Positions 43,384-58,590 of a stretch of 64,000 bases of DNA are shown here, piece after piece. A model generated the notes under the pieces. That model made no database searches, had not been told where the DNA came from, and saw only the letters and a program-made list of their open reading frames with translations. The stretch's first letter is position 1; each line of letters begins with the position of its first letter. The stretch is from Anaeromyces robustus (Eukaryota; Neocallimastigomycota; Neocallimastigomycetes; Neocallimastigales; Neocallimastigaceae), in NCBI GenBank assembly GCA_002104895.1, contig MCFG01000056.1, positions 1 to 64,000 of the forward strand, written 5' to 3'. Made by a program: the position numbers and the translations under genes.

Positions 43384-44338
43384 TATTTTTTTAAATAGTA
43401 TTAAAATATAATAGTATTAGTTATCAAGTTATTTTTTTTTTAATCGAAGTTTTTTTACTGAAAAAAGTCGATTAGATTATTAATAAATAAATTATAAATA
43501 TTGAAAAGAATGTAAATATTTTTTTTTTTAATTTACCGATGATTCACAAGAATTTATTGTATAGTCAAAGTTTTCTGCTGGTATTAATGTACTTGAAACT
43601 TCTTTTCTTACAATAGTTATATCTCCAAATAAAATCCATAAAACCACTATAACACCAATAACAATAGTAGAAGTTGGTAAACTCCATTTTGTTGCATAAA
43701 TATATTGTCTTTTTGTTGTTTCGCTTTTATATATATGCAAAAAATAATGATAATTTTTTTATTTGTATTTATATATATATAAAAGAAATATCATTAGTTT
43801 TAATTTTTAATTTTTTTTTGTTTTCTATTTGTTAATTTTAATAAAATAATAATATTAACTCTGAATCATCGTAGCCTTCATAATAAAACATCATAAATGG
43901 AACAATTATTATCGCAAATATTGCTGTTAAAACAAAAAACATAATACTAAATAATTCCATCGGTAGTGACCCTTTATTAACCGCTTCTCCTCGTTGATTT
44001 TGTACATCCAAAGGAAGTAACAAAATATTACAACATGCCAATATTAATCCAATCATCTTTTTATTTTATTAATATATAATAAAAGATAACATGTAAATGT
44101 TAATATATATATATATATATATATTTATTTTTTTATTTTCTCTTTGTCATTATGGATTAATAATAATATTATTATTTATAATAGATTTTTTAATATATAC
44201 CACAACAATTTTTGGTGCCCATGCTACCCAATTATCTTCGGGATGTTGGAAATAAACTAAGAAATATAATGCACTAATTGCAATTAAAACAAAAAATATA
44301 ATTGCTTCAATAATTAAAACTAAATCAACTCCATCCAT
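41439..44338 (-). CDS. LIMR-family (LMBR1-like) multi-pass membrane protein
   Basis: Polytopic membrane protein of the LMBR1-like 'LIMR family'; its function in fungi is not established. Ten exons (44201-44338, 43860-44056, 43537-43723, 43111-43298, 42738-42891, 42546-42652, 42117-42350, 41871-41996, about 41644-41746, 41439-41529) give about 508 aa, near the size I recall for plant members. Matching blocks include ILLLPLDVQNQRG, IIVPFMMFYYEGYDD, SFVGWFLFSIFGGIGLITLPSDLI..FKNRPRPI, a cytosolic coiled coil (about 42740-42890), AKLLLGIFGG.LSLVWVIHIILY, PFVGTALYASLAFWLLASVVNG, LMNSLLYNVGIILF and KIFGVEIQKLKYLSYGYK. About nine membrane segments are visible. The donor after HPLV was set at 42117 because it restores the frame into IKGTLMNS. 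One exon end near 41871 may be off by a base. Confidence 0.85.
43324..43383. repeat. (TTA)n microsatellite in a LIMR intron
   Basis: About 20 TTA units in the intron between the exons ending near 43298 and starting near 43537 (plus-strand coordinates). Confidence 0.85.
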
Positions 44339-44636
44339 TTTTTTTATATTTTATATTGTGATAATAATTTTAATATTTGTTATCTATTTTAATATAAAGA
44401 AAATTTCGTTTATATTAATGATTATTTTTATTTTATATTACTAATAAATGAAATTCTTTTATAATATCATTTTCAAGAATTCTTTTTAAAAGTTTACTCT
44501 ATATATTTAAATGATTATTTTTATTAAAAAAGTTATGTATAATTATTTTATAAAAATAATTATCCTTTTTTAATATTTATTTCTTTTTTATATTATTTTA
44601 TTATAAAACAACAACAAAGAATATATAAAAAATAAT

Positions 44637-44687
44637 ACTTAGGGATTTATAATAATAGGAAATAAACTTTATTATAAATCCCTAAGT
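44637..44687. repeat. Perfect 19-bp inverted repeat (hairpin)
   Basis: The left arm (44637-44655) contains CTTAGGGATTTATAATAA and the right arm (44669-44687) contains TTATTATAAATCCCTAAG. The arms are perfectly complementary over 19 bp around a 13-nt loop. The stem has a GGG/CCC core, rare in this A/T background. It lies about 300 bp upstream of the LIMR start and could be a structured RNA, a transposon relic or a protein-binding palindrome. Confidence 0.75.
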
Positions 44688-45946
44688 TTAAAAATATAAA
44701 AATATAAATATATATTTTTATTAGAATTTGATTAATATATATTTATATTAATTTTAATTATGAAACTATGAAAGTGAAAGTATATATTGTTATGATTATT
44801 ATTATAATAATAAGAAATTTTGAATTTTTTATTCAATTTTTAAATTATAAAAAGTAAATTTAAAAAATATATAAATTATTGTTATTTACTTTAAAATCTT
44901 ATTTTTACCATAATTGGCAAATATATAATCAAAAAATGTAAATGATTTGAATTTAATAATAATAAAATAAAATTAAAAATTTAAATTAATATGTAGTTAA
45001 CTTTTCTTTAATTACTTTATTATTATTTAACATAAATTATTATATATATTAATTAAACTTTTTAATGCTCAATAAACGAATGTAACTAAATACTTATATT
45101 TAAAAGGCTAATTAATTTTTTTATATTTTACTTTAAATATTATGTTTATATATTATTTTTATTTATATATTATTATATAAAATATGCCAATTTTCTTTAG
45201 TAATATATTTATTTAGTTGTATAAAAATCCCAAAAAATTATAATAAAAAATTATCAATTTTTATTTAAATGGCTATGAAAACTAAAAAAAAACAAATAAA
45301 ACAAACTAAAGTAAAAACAAAAATAAAAGATATAAATAAAATAAAAGATATAAATGGTACATATATATATTTAATTTATTAAAAATATTTAATAATTCAA
45401 TAATTAATTAATTATTAATTAATCTTAAAAAAAATTAATTAATCTAGAATTATTTTAAAAAATGATTAATGTACATGTACATACATGAAAATATTATATA
45501 GTTTTAGTATTTATTAATTAAAGTAAATGGTTTATTAATTATTCAATATAAAAAAAAATTGAAAATAGGTAAAAATAATAATAATAATTATATTAAAAAA
45601 AAAAAAACATAAAATAAAATAAAAAAAAAAACAAAAAAAAACAAAAACTAATAAGTAAAAATATTAATTAAAGTTTATATATGGATGTTATTTAATATAA
45701 AATTTAATTAGTTTTATATATTAAATAAATAATAAGGAAAAAATATGAATAAAATGAAATAAAGAAAAAATTTTTTGAAATTTTTTTTTAAAAAATAATA
45801 AAGAAAAAAAAATAATAATATAAAAAAGTAAAATAAAAAAAAAAAAAAAAAGAAATAATTTAAATATATAATTAAATAAATTTAATAAAAAAACAAATTA
45901 TATATATATATAAATAGAAAAGAAGAAATAAGAGATAAATTTAATA

Positions 45947-45994
45947 ACAAGTTATAAGAAAAAATAAAATACAAGTTATAAGAAAAAATAAAAT
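45947..45994. repeat. Tandem 24-bp direct repeat
   Basis: Two identical head-to-tail copies of a 24-bp unit starting ACAAGTTATAAG, with the first bases of a third copy following. Located about 280 bp upstream of the Kex1 start codon. Confidence 0.8.
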
Positions 45995-46271
45995 ACAAAA
46001 TTTAATGAGTAACCAAAATAAAATATATTAAAATTTATTAAAAGCATAATGAAATATTATTAAATAAAAAATCCAATAATTGTATTTTAAATAAAATTCA
46101 TATAATTATATGATATAATAGACAATTTCTTTTTATAAAAAAATATAATAATTATTTATTAGTAATAAAAATATTATTAATAAATAATCAATCAATAAAT
46201 AAATAATTAAATAAAAATAATAACATATAAAATCAAATTCTATTAATAAAATAAAAAAAATAGCAATAAAT

Positions 46272-50597
<4,326 letters not shown>

Positions 50598-50847
50598 AAA
50601 CAATAAAATTCAATAATTACTTCAAAAAAATTTTTTTTTAAATTTTTCTTTCTATATAAGCATTTTTATATTTATTCCATAAAAAGAAATATATCATTAT
50701 ATCATTATTAATATTAATTAATAAAAATAATATTATAAAAAAAAATTCATTATTTAGTTAAACATATATTTAAATATAAAACACAAAACATTCATTTTTA
50801 TATTTAAATTATTTAACAATGTATATATATAAAAATTTTATACATAA

Positions 50848-50905
<58 letters not shown>

Positions 50906-51374
50906 TTTATTTATATAATCAATAATATTCAATTGTTTTAAAGTAAAATTTTTTATTATTTTGTATTTTAATTTTTTTTTTATTTAATAATATATATAAA
51001 AATTAAAATATTATAAAATTTAGAAATTTAGTAATTTTATATTTATTAAATTTATTTCCTTTTAATTTAGTTTTATTATCTACTATTTTATTATTATATA
51101 TATTATGCTTAAATTACTTTTTACATTTATTTACTTTTAAAATTAATTTCAAATATTTAATTTTTAATTTTTACATTTCATACATTTCGAATTTTTATTT
51201 TTTTTTATTTTTTTTTTATTTTTCTTATTTTTTTTTTATTTTTTATTTTTTATTTTTTATTTTTTATTTTTTATTTTTTATTTTTTATTTTTTATTTTTT
51301 ATTTTTTATTTTTTTTTTTTTTTATCATTTCATTTTACTTTATTTTATTTTATTTTATTCTGTAATTAATAGAT
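50598..51374. other. Intergenic, convergent, with repeat arrays
   Basis: Spacer between the 3' ends of KEX1 and the acylphosphatase gene. It carries (AAT)n at about 50849-50903 and a TTTTTTA heptamer array at about 51232-51312. No exon seen. Confidence 0.6.
51232..51312. repeat. (TTTTTTA)n heptanucleotide array
   Basis: About ten near-identical 7-bp units of six T and one A. It is about 60 bp downstream of the acylphosphatase stop codon relative to that gene. Confidence 0.85.
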
Positions 51375-52168
51375 TTAACAACGATAAACTACGAAATCTG
51401 TCTCAGTAGCTTCTTTATCACTAATAGAAAATTCAGCATGATCAATTCTACTTTTCGGTGAACCTTTTGTTTGAAGGAAAGTTTTACTAAAAAAAAAAGA
51501 AAGGAAAAAAAGTCAGAAATTATATAAATAATTAATAATACATTATATAATAAATATATTTTTATAATAAATAAAATGTTATTAAATTTACAATTTTTCA
51601 ATTTGTGATTCTTTTCCTGTTGCAAGACCTTGAACTGTGCCTTTTGTTGTATTCATACACCAACCTCTTAAACCAAGTTTTTTACCTTCTAATTTAGTAT
51701 ATTTACGGAAAAATACACCTATTTATTTTAAGTATTAAATTAAATTAACAATATTAAATATATTAAAATGGATTTTCCATTTTCTTTTCTTTTTTTTTTT
51801 TTTTGTAAAAATATATATATATATATATATATTTTTAAAAAAAAACCTTGAACTTTTCCAAAAACTTCAAAATTAATGGAAACTATTTTTTCATCTTTAT
51901 CTGATTTTGTTGACATGTTTTTACTTGATTTTTTAGTTAATAAACTTTTTTTAGATAAAGAATTATTTACACTTTCTTTGGAATTTGAAACTTTTGATGT
52001 ACTAAACTTCTTTTTATCTGATAAAAGACTTGTTGTTTTTAAAGTCTTCTTTTTTTCATTAGTTTTTAAAGTATTCTTACTTAACATTGAAAAACTTTTT
52101 GTAAATGTACAATTAATTAAAGTTTTATTAGTTAAAGTAGTTTTTGAAAGATTTATTATAGAAGACAT
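51375..52168 (-). CDS. Acylphosphatase with N-terminal extension
   Basis: Hydrolyses acyl phosphates such as acetyl- or 1,3-bisphosphoglyceryl phosphate. Three exons (51847-52168, 51592-51718, 51375-51486) give 561 nt and 186 aa with GT..AG introns. The C-terminal ~90 residues are the complete domain: [20 protein letters not shown] (signature with the phosphate-binding Arg), [18 protein letters not shown] (catalytic Asn), and [15 protein letters not shown]. The first ~95 residues are Ser/Thr/Lys-rich and start [19 protein letters not shown] with no acidic residue until about position 38. That composition fits an organelle presequence (mitochondrial or hydrogenosomal) but could simply be disordered. 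The other candidate starts (e.g. MLSKNT) lie inside this extension. Confidence 0.88.
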
Positions 52169-52298
52169 ATTATTACTATAATAATTTTTAAATTTTTTTT
52201 TTTTTTAAAAAAAAAAACAATCTAAATTTTAAAAATTAATATTTGTATTTTGCTTAACCTTAAAATATATTATTATTTTAAATAAATAAATAAATAAC

Positions 52299-52337
<39 letters not shown>

Positions 52338-52362
52338 CTAAATAAATAACTAAATAAATAAC

Positions 52363-52418
<56 letters not shown>

Positions 52419-52786
52419 ATATAAAAATTAAAAATAATATATAAAAATAAAAAATAATATCTAATCTTAATCTTTTTAAAACAAAAATTATTGAGTAGTA
52501 TATTTATTGAATAATAAAAGAAACCAAATAATAAAAAATAAAAAAGAAAAAAGGATCTTATTTTTTCTATTGTGTTATTAAAACTTTTTTTTTTCATTTT
52601 ATATATTTTTATTTAATATTTTTTTTTTATTTTTTTGTTACTGTTATTTTTTTATTATATTTATTTATTTATTTTATTTTATTTTATTTTTATTTTTATT
52701 TTTTTTTTAATTTCTTTCTTTTTTTTTTAATTTTATATATATATCTTACATTTCAAATAAATAAATAGGTACATATATATTATTAT
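52169..52786. other. Intergenic spacer with an AAAT array
   Basis: Between the acylphosphatase start and the Cdc50 stop (same strand). An (AAAT)n array with AACT-variant units fills about 52280-52418. The rest is A/T-rich with poly-T. No exon seen. Confidence 0.6.
52280..52418. repeat. (AAAT)n array with spaced CTA variants
   Basis: About 34 tetranucleotide units in which AAATAACTAAAT variants recur at regular spacing in the first half, suggesting a higher-order unit. Confidence 0.8.
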
Positions 52787-53143
52787 TTATTGAGTTTTAT
52801 AACTAAGATAATTTGTATCTCCTAATTTTCTTGGATTAATCATATTCTTTATTAGGAATATAATACCTAATAATAAACTTATTCCACCAATAATAATATA
52901 TCCAATACCAAGGAATGGATTCTTTCCTCCAAAAGCAGAAACATTACTGATAATAACTGATTTAGTTCCTCCAAAGCCATCAACATCATATACTTTTTTT
53001 TATTAAATAGTATATGTATAAATATAAAAATTAATTTATTATTAGTTATTAATAATTAATAGTTATATATAATAATAAAGAATTAGTAATTATTTGGTAA
53101 AACAATTATTAGCAATATATTAATTATTTCATATCAGATAATA

Positions 53144-53198
<55 letters not shown>

Positions 53199-54353
53199 GG
53201 CATTTAATTCTTACCATCATAAATTTCAATAGAATATAAACCTGTGTATAAATTTTGAATTTTATTTTGTCCATAAAGTTTTCTAAAGTTTGGAAGACCA
53301 GCAACTCTCATCCATACTTGGAAACGTTCCATATCTGCTAATTTTGGGAAGTTTTCACGTGTGTAACCATTCTTATATTGTGGGAAATCTTTTTGCCAAT
53401 TTTTTGGTGGAATTAATGAATTTAATTGATCATCTGTAAGTGAATTAACATCTATATTTTTGTATTTATCTCTATCAGAACTCCAAGAAATACCAGATTC
53501 TGTAAAAATATATTGTTCTCCTGTACTTACATCATTATCATCATATTTATTTAAAGGAGAGAAGGTGTCTATTTTATACATTATATTTTAAATAAGTTCA
53601 TTTAATACACATTTTTTAATATTTTATAAAAAAATAAATAAACAATATAAATATAATAAAAATATAACTATAATATAAATATAAATATATATAAATATAT
53701 ATCTTTTTTTATAATAATTAAAAAAAATTTTTTTAAATACCACTAAAGAATGAATTTGCTATTAAACCACATGGATAGTATTGTTTACCCGTTTTTTTAT
53801 CAAAATCTAATGGACTACATTTAGATTCAATTTCACCTTTATTAGTATAAATTGTTCCTGCTTTTAATTGTTCTGGAGAGTAACTCTTTGTGTAATCTCT
53901 ATGATTTTGATAAAAGTTTGTTAACCTATAATATAAGTAAACTGGTTTTTCATACACTTCAAAAATTTTAAAGTAAACAGTACAAATTTTATTTGCTTCA
54001 TCATATGTCCATCTTTGGATTGGAACTGGAGGTGCTACTCCTTTGCTACAATTTGTATAATCAAGTACAATTTCTTTAACAGATTCAGAAGATAAATAAA
54101 GTGCGATACCAATTGGTAAAAACAATATTCCAATTATTAAAAAGATAGGTATTACATTTTTAGGAGTGAGTAATGGTTGCCATGACTTCAATTTTTGTTG
54201 CTTAAAAGCAGTGTCTTAATAAAGATTTTTTATTTATTTTTATAATAAAATTTTTATAAATATAATATTAATAGAATTAATTTGAAGAATTATTTTATAA
54301 AGAAAAAACAAAATAAAATTTTTAGTTTTTCATTTAATAAAAAAATATTAAAA

Positions 54354-54401
<48 letters not shown>

Positions 54402-54578
54402 TTCGTTTACTGAGAATCATTTTTCTTTATATTATTATTATTATTATTTTTATTATTATTATATTATTTATTTACTATATACACTGAATAAAAAAAAAAA
54501 AAAAGAAATATATAAATATATAAAATATTTATATGAAATATTACCAGCTGGTCTATTTTTTTGTAATTTAGTGGTCAT
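52787..54578 (-). CDS. CDC50: Cdc50/Lem3-family P4-ATPase subunit
   Basis: Beta subunit that chaperones phospholipid flippases (P4-ATPases) from the ER to Golgi/plasma membrane. Four exons (54545-54578, 53741-54214, 53215-53568, 52787-52992) give 1,068 nt and 355 aa. The sequence has the cytosolic motif NRPADTAFKQQKLKSWQPLLTP, a first membrane helix (VIPIFLIIGILFLPIGIALYL), then a lumenal domain. That domain carries KPVYLYYRLTNFYQNHRDYTKS, paired Cys in CSPLDFD..PCGLIANSFF, GDTFSPL, GISWSSDRDKYKN, NWQKDFPQY and ERFQVWMRVAGLPNFRKLYG. A second helix (NPFLGIGYIIIGGISLLLGIIFL) leads to a short tail ending RKLGDTNYL. The third exon must begin at 53568 to give the conserved Asp-Thr-Phe. Confidence 0.92.
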
Positions 54579-56115
54579 TATAAATTGTTGTTGTTTTTAT
54601 TAAATTATATTTATATTTTCATGGAGTATATACAAATTTTTATTCTGTTATTACTTATTAAAAAATATTTCAAATGATGTTTCTTTTTCTTTTTCTTTTT
54701 TCAGTTAATATTTATATAAAATCATAAATATATAAATATACAATTGCTTTTAATTAGATATAATTTTCTAATGTTTTAAATTTTATATGTAAAAATCTAT
54801 TTTTTGCTTTTTTTAATTAATTATTATTAATGATTATTATTTTTGTTATTATGAATGGATTTCACTTTATTATTGTTTTATTTTGCTTCTATTTAAATTT
54901 TACAAAAAATTTATAAAATTTTTTTTTTTTTAATATTTTTATTATATTATAAAAAATATCTAAAAAATAATATAAATTATATATTAATAATAAATGTATT
55001 TAATATATTAATAATAAATGTAAATATATTAATTATGAATTAATTTAATACATAAACAATTATTAATTTTTTTTTTTTAAAAAAATATATATATATAATT
55101 ATATAAAAAAAAAAATATTAAAGAATAATTAATATTAAAAATTTTTAATATTTATTATATAGTTTTATTATTAAAAGTAAAGAAATATAAATAAAAATAT
55201 ATTTCTTTTAATAAATTAGTAATAATAAATAATAATAATAAATGAAAAAAAATAATTATATAAATAATAATTACAAATATTATATATTGATTGATATTTA
55301 TTTTATTTTTACATATAATTATGTAATGCTTAATGTGAAATACATGTGAATTTATATAAAATCGATATAATTCTACGCCACAAAATAAATTAATAGATTA
55401 TATAATCTATATCTTTAAATATTTTTTTTTTTAGATAAAGGAAATGATTTGGAATGAATTAATTCTGTATAATTCTGTATAATTTTTTATCAAATACTTT
55501 TTAACATTTTTTTTTTTTTTTCATAAAAAAATTTTTTTTATAAAAAAAAAAAAAAAAGAAAAGAAAAAAACAAGTAAAAGATTTTAAATTTTATTTTAAG
55601 ATCTTTAAAATTAAAAACTTATTAACTATTAATAAATGAAATAATATTTAAATAAATAAATATATATATAAATATTTGAAATTTTACATTTAAAATTAAA
55701 AATTTAGAATTTAAAATTTCAGATTTCAAAATTTAATTTTTAATTCCAAAATTCATAATTTCATATTATTTTTTGAATTTTAAAAGATTTACAAAAAATA
55801 ATATAATACATTTTTCCTCTATAATAATATTAAAAAATTATTTTATAATTAAAAAAGTAAGATAATATAAAACAGTATCATTTAAAAAAAAAAAAAAACT
55901 AGTAAATTTTAAAATTTTCATTAATATTAAATATAAAAGATTTAAATTTCACATATATAATAATATATTTAATATATAATTTAAAGTATTCTTTTTTTTT
56001 CATTTTATTAATTTTTTTTTTTAAAAAAAATATTAAAAAATATTAAAAAAATTTATAAATTCAATATAGATTTTATTACATTTATCTCATATTTATATCT
56101 ATTTTAAAGCAAAAA
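54579..56115. other. Divergent intergenic region
   Basis: 1.5 kb between the divergent Cdc50 and first EamA transporter genes. A/T-rich throughout, with short poly-A/T runs. No motif or exon could be supported. The CDC50 introns and flanks nearby hold (AAT)n tracts (53147-53198, 54356-54401). Confidence 0.5.
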
Positions 56116-57282
56116 ATGTCTTCAAATAATGAAATTTCAATTAAGGTTAATGAAAAAGAAATTACAGACATTTCTCTAAATGAAATTAAAGATAAGGACA
56201 TTCAAGAAAAGAAAGAAAATAGTATAAAAAAAGGCGAACAAGTTGAAGATAGTCGTTTAAGAAAAATATGTGTCAATCGTTTCTGGTTATATGTTCTTGC
56301 TATAACATGTACTTTCTTATGGGGTAGTGCATTTCCAAGTGTAAAATTAGGTTATGAGAAATTTCATATTAATAAAAAAGATTTAAAATCAATTATTTTA
56401 TTTGCTGGTATGAGATTTACTTTAGCTGGTTTATTAATTATTGTTTTTTATTGCATAGTAAAAAAACAATTTATTGTACCAAAATTAAAACAATTACCAG
56501 ATATAATTATATTAGGTATTATTGGTATTACTTTACAATATATATTCTTTTACTTTGGTCTTAGTAATTCTACTGGTGTTAAATCATCAATTATTAATTC
56601 TTTAAGTACATTCCTTCAAGTAGTATTTGCACACTTCATGTTTAAAAATGATAAAATTACTGTTAGAAAAGCTATTGGTTGTATTGTGGGTATTTTAGGT
56701 GTCATTATCATCAATGTAGGTGGTGCTATATTTGGTACAAATAAAGATGGTCAAAAAGTTGATATATCTTTTTCATTAAATGGTGAAGGTATTCTTATGT
56801 TATCATGTTTAATGTCAGCTACCTCAACCATTATTGTAAAAATTTTAACAGCTAAAGGTTCAATATTTAAATCTTTAAGAGATAAAGATGAAGAAAAAGT
56901 TGAAAGAAAGAAACCAGATATTATCATGATTACTGGTTATCAAATGTTTCTTGGTGCTTTAATTATTGATTTTATTGCATTAATATGGTTAATATTTTCA
57001 CCATTAAAACCAAATGAAGGAAGTAATGAAGAACAATATAAAAATGTTAGCATATCTGGTTACTTGTTATTAATATATATGTCTTTATTATCAGCAGTAG
57101 CTTTCTCAATATGGAATACTTTATTAAGATTTAATAAAGTTGGAAAAATTGCCTTTTTCCGTTTCCTTATTCCTGTATTTGGAACATTATTATCTGGTAT
57201 TTTCTTAGGAGAAGATCTTTTCAAATTAGAGAATTTAATTGCTTTAATTTTAGTATGTATAGGTGTTATAATTGTTTGCTGA
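56116..57282 (+). CDS. EamA/DMT-superfamily transporter, copy 1
   Basis: Intronless 388-aa integral membrane protein of the drug/metabolite transporter superfamily (EamA type); the substrate cannot be read from sequence. A hydrophilic N-terminal ~60 residues precedes about ten membrane segments in two EamA repeats. The first begins LYVLAITCTFLWGSAFPSVKLGYEKF. Others include AGMRFTLAGLLIIVFY, LGIIGITLQYIFFYFGLSNSTGVKSSIINS and IGCIVGILGVIIINVGG; the second repeat includes ITGYQMFLGALIIDFIALIW and RFLIPVFGTLLSGIFLGEDL. This pattern is typical of bacterial transporters. Every other complete gene here is split by introns, so an origin by transfer from gut bacteria is plausible. The protein is a tandem paralogue of the gene at 58591. 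Confidence 0.9.
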   Translation: MSSNNEISIKVNEKEITDISLNEIKDKDIQEKKENSIKKGEQVEDSRLRKICVNRFWLYVLAITCTFLWGSAFPSVKLGYEKFHINKKDLKSIILFAGMRFTLAGLLIIVFYCIVKKQFIVPKLKQLPDIIILGIIGITLQYIFFYFGLSNSTGVKSSIINSLSTFLQVVFAHFMFKNDKITVRKAIGCIVGILGVIIINVGGAIFGTNKDGQKVDISFSLNGEGILMLSCLMSATSTIIVKILTAKGSIFKSLRDKDEEKVERKKPDIIMITGYQMFLGALIIDFIALIWLIFSPLKPNEGSNEEQYKNVSISGYLLLIYMSLLSAVAFSIWNTLLRFNKVGKIAFFRFLIPVFGTLLSGIFLGEDLFKLENLIALILVCIGVIIVC

Positions 57283-58590
57283 AAAAAAATTATTTATTAA
57301 AAAAAAAATTAAAACAAAATAAAATAATCAAAAAAAAAAAAAAAAAAAAAAAAAATAAAATAAAATTAACTAAAAAAAAAAAAAATAGAATAAAAATTTT
57401 TTTATAATGATAATCAAATGTCAATAAAAATAATTAATAAAATAAATTATATATCATAGTAATTGTTAATAATAGAATTTTAAAAATAATAAATTATAGA
57501 AAAAAAAAAAAAAGGTTGTACAATTCAATTAATAATAAAACTTTTTTTTATTATAATGAATCCCATGCCAATTTTTATATATATATTTAACATGAACTTT
57601 ATTTTTATATACTTATTTATTTATTATTTATTGTTATTATAATATAATTTATTTAATTTTTTACCAACTATTTTACATTCTAAAAAAAAGTTTAAAGTAT
57701 TTTTAAATATTGAAATTTTTTCCCTGTGCAATATTTAAAAATAAATTAAACTACTACTTTTCATTCTATAAAAAATTAACTTTATTATATATCTTTTATA
57801 AGAAAAAAAAAAGCCAATAGAAATTAAATAAATAAATTAGTATATAAACAAATAAATAATAATATAAAAATGAATAAATAAATAAATTAAAATTAAATAA
57901 AAAATAATTAATAAAAAATAAAAAAATCGTATAAATTTAAAATAATGATAATTTATTATTTTAACCTTAATTCATATAATTATCGTTTTGGTTGTACTAA
58001 AATAATAAGGAATACTTACAACATTTTTTTATTTATAGATATGAATGACAGGATTACTTTTATATATAGATTTATTTATTTTATAAATATAATAGTATCA
58101 TTCCTTTTTTTTTCTTAAAAATATATATATTTAGATTAATAAAAAAAAAAAAAGATCAAATATTTAATTAGTAAAAGTTTTAAATCTGAAAAAGTATTTA
58201 AAAAGAAAAAAAGAAAAATTTCTGTCATTTTTTATTTTATCTTTAAATTAATATATAAATATTAATAATTATATAATATTTTTATTTTTTAATTTTTTAT
58301 TGTACTTTTCTAAAAAACTATAACTAATAAGTAATTAAAATTATTATTATATATATAAAATATTGATTATCGAAACTATCGTAGTACAAATACTGTTAAA
58401 TATATATATATTATATTAGAAATATATATAATATACATTTATTGTTTTATAGACTTATATAATCATATATAATTATGTAAATAAGTAAATAAAGTTATAT
58501 TTATTTAAAATAGAGAAATCATAAAATCTTTAATATTAATATATATATAATAAAGGAAACTGCCAAAATAATAACAAAAAAAAAAAAAAA
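57283..58590. other. Spacer between the tandem transporter genes
   Basis: 1.3 kb of A/T-rich DNA with several poly-A runs. No remnant of a third transporter copy or other exon was seen. Confidence 0.55.

Larger units (their letters stand above)
44339..46271. other. Divergent intergenic region
   Basis: 1.9 kb between the divergent LIMR and Kex1 starts. It contains the hairpin at 44637-44687, a 24-bp direct repeat at 45947-45994 and long A-rich stretches (45600-45900). A short Lys-rich frame from about 45270 lacks convincing continuation. Confidence 0.5.

Noticed and set aside
45270-45358. Lys-rich frame MAMKTKKKQIKQ.. with a GT donor after it
   Set aside because: No downstream exon continues it within several hundred bases. 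Lys/Ile/Asn content is what A-rich DNA gives by chance.
51876-52181. 101-codon plus-strand frame
   Set aside because: Antisense shadow of the first exon of the acylphosphatase gene, whose minus-strand reading joins to a complete conserved domain.
52280-52418. Regularly spaced variant units resembling a CRISPR-like array
   Set aside because: Units are AAAT microsatellite variants without unique spacers.
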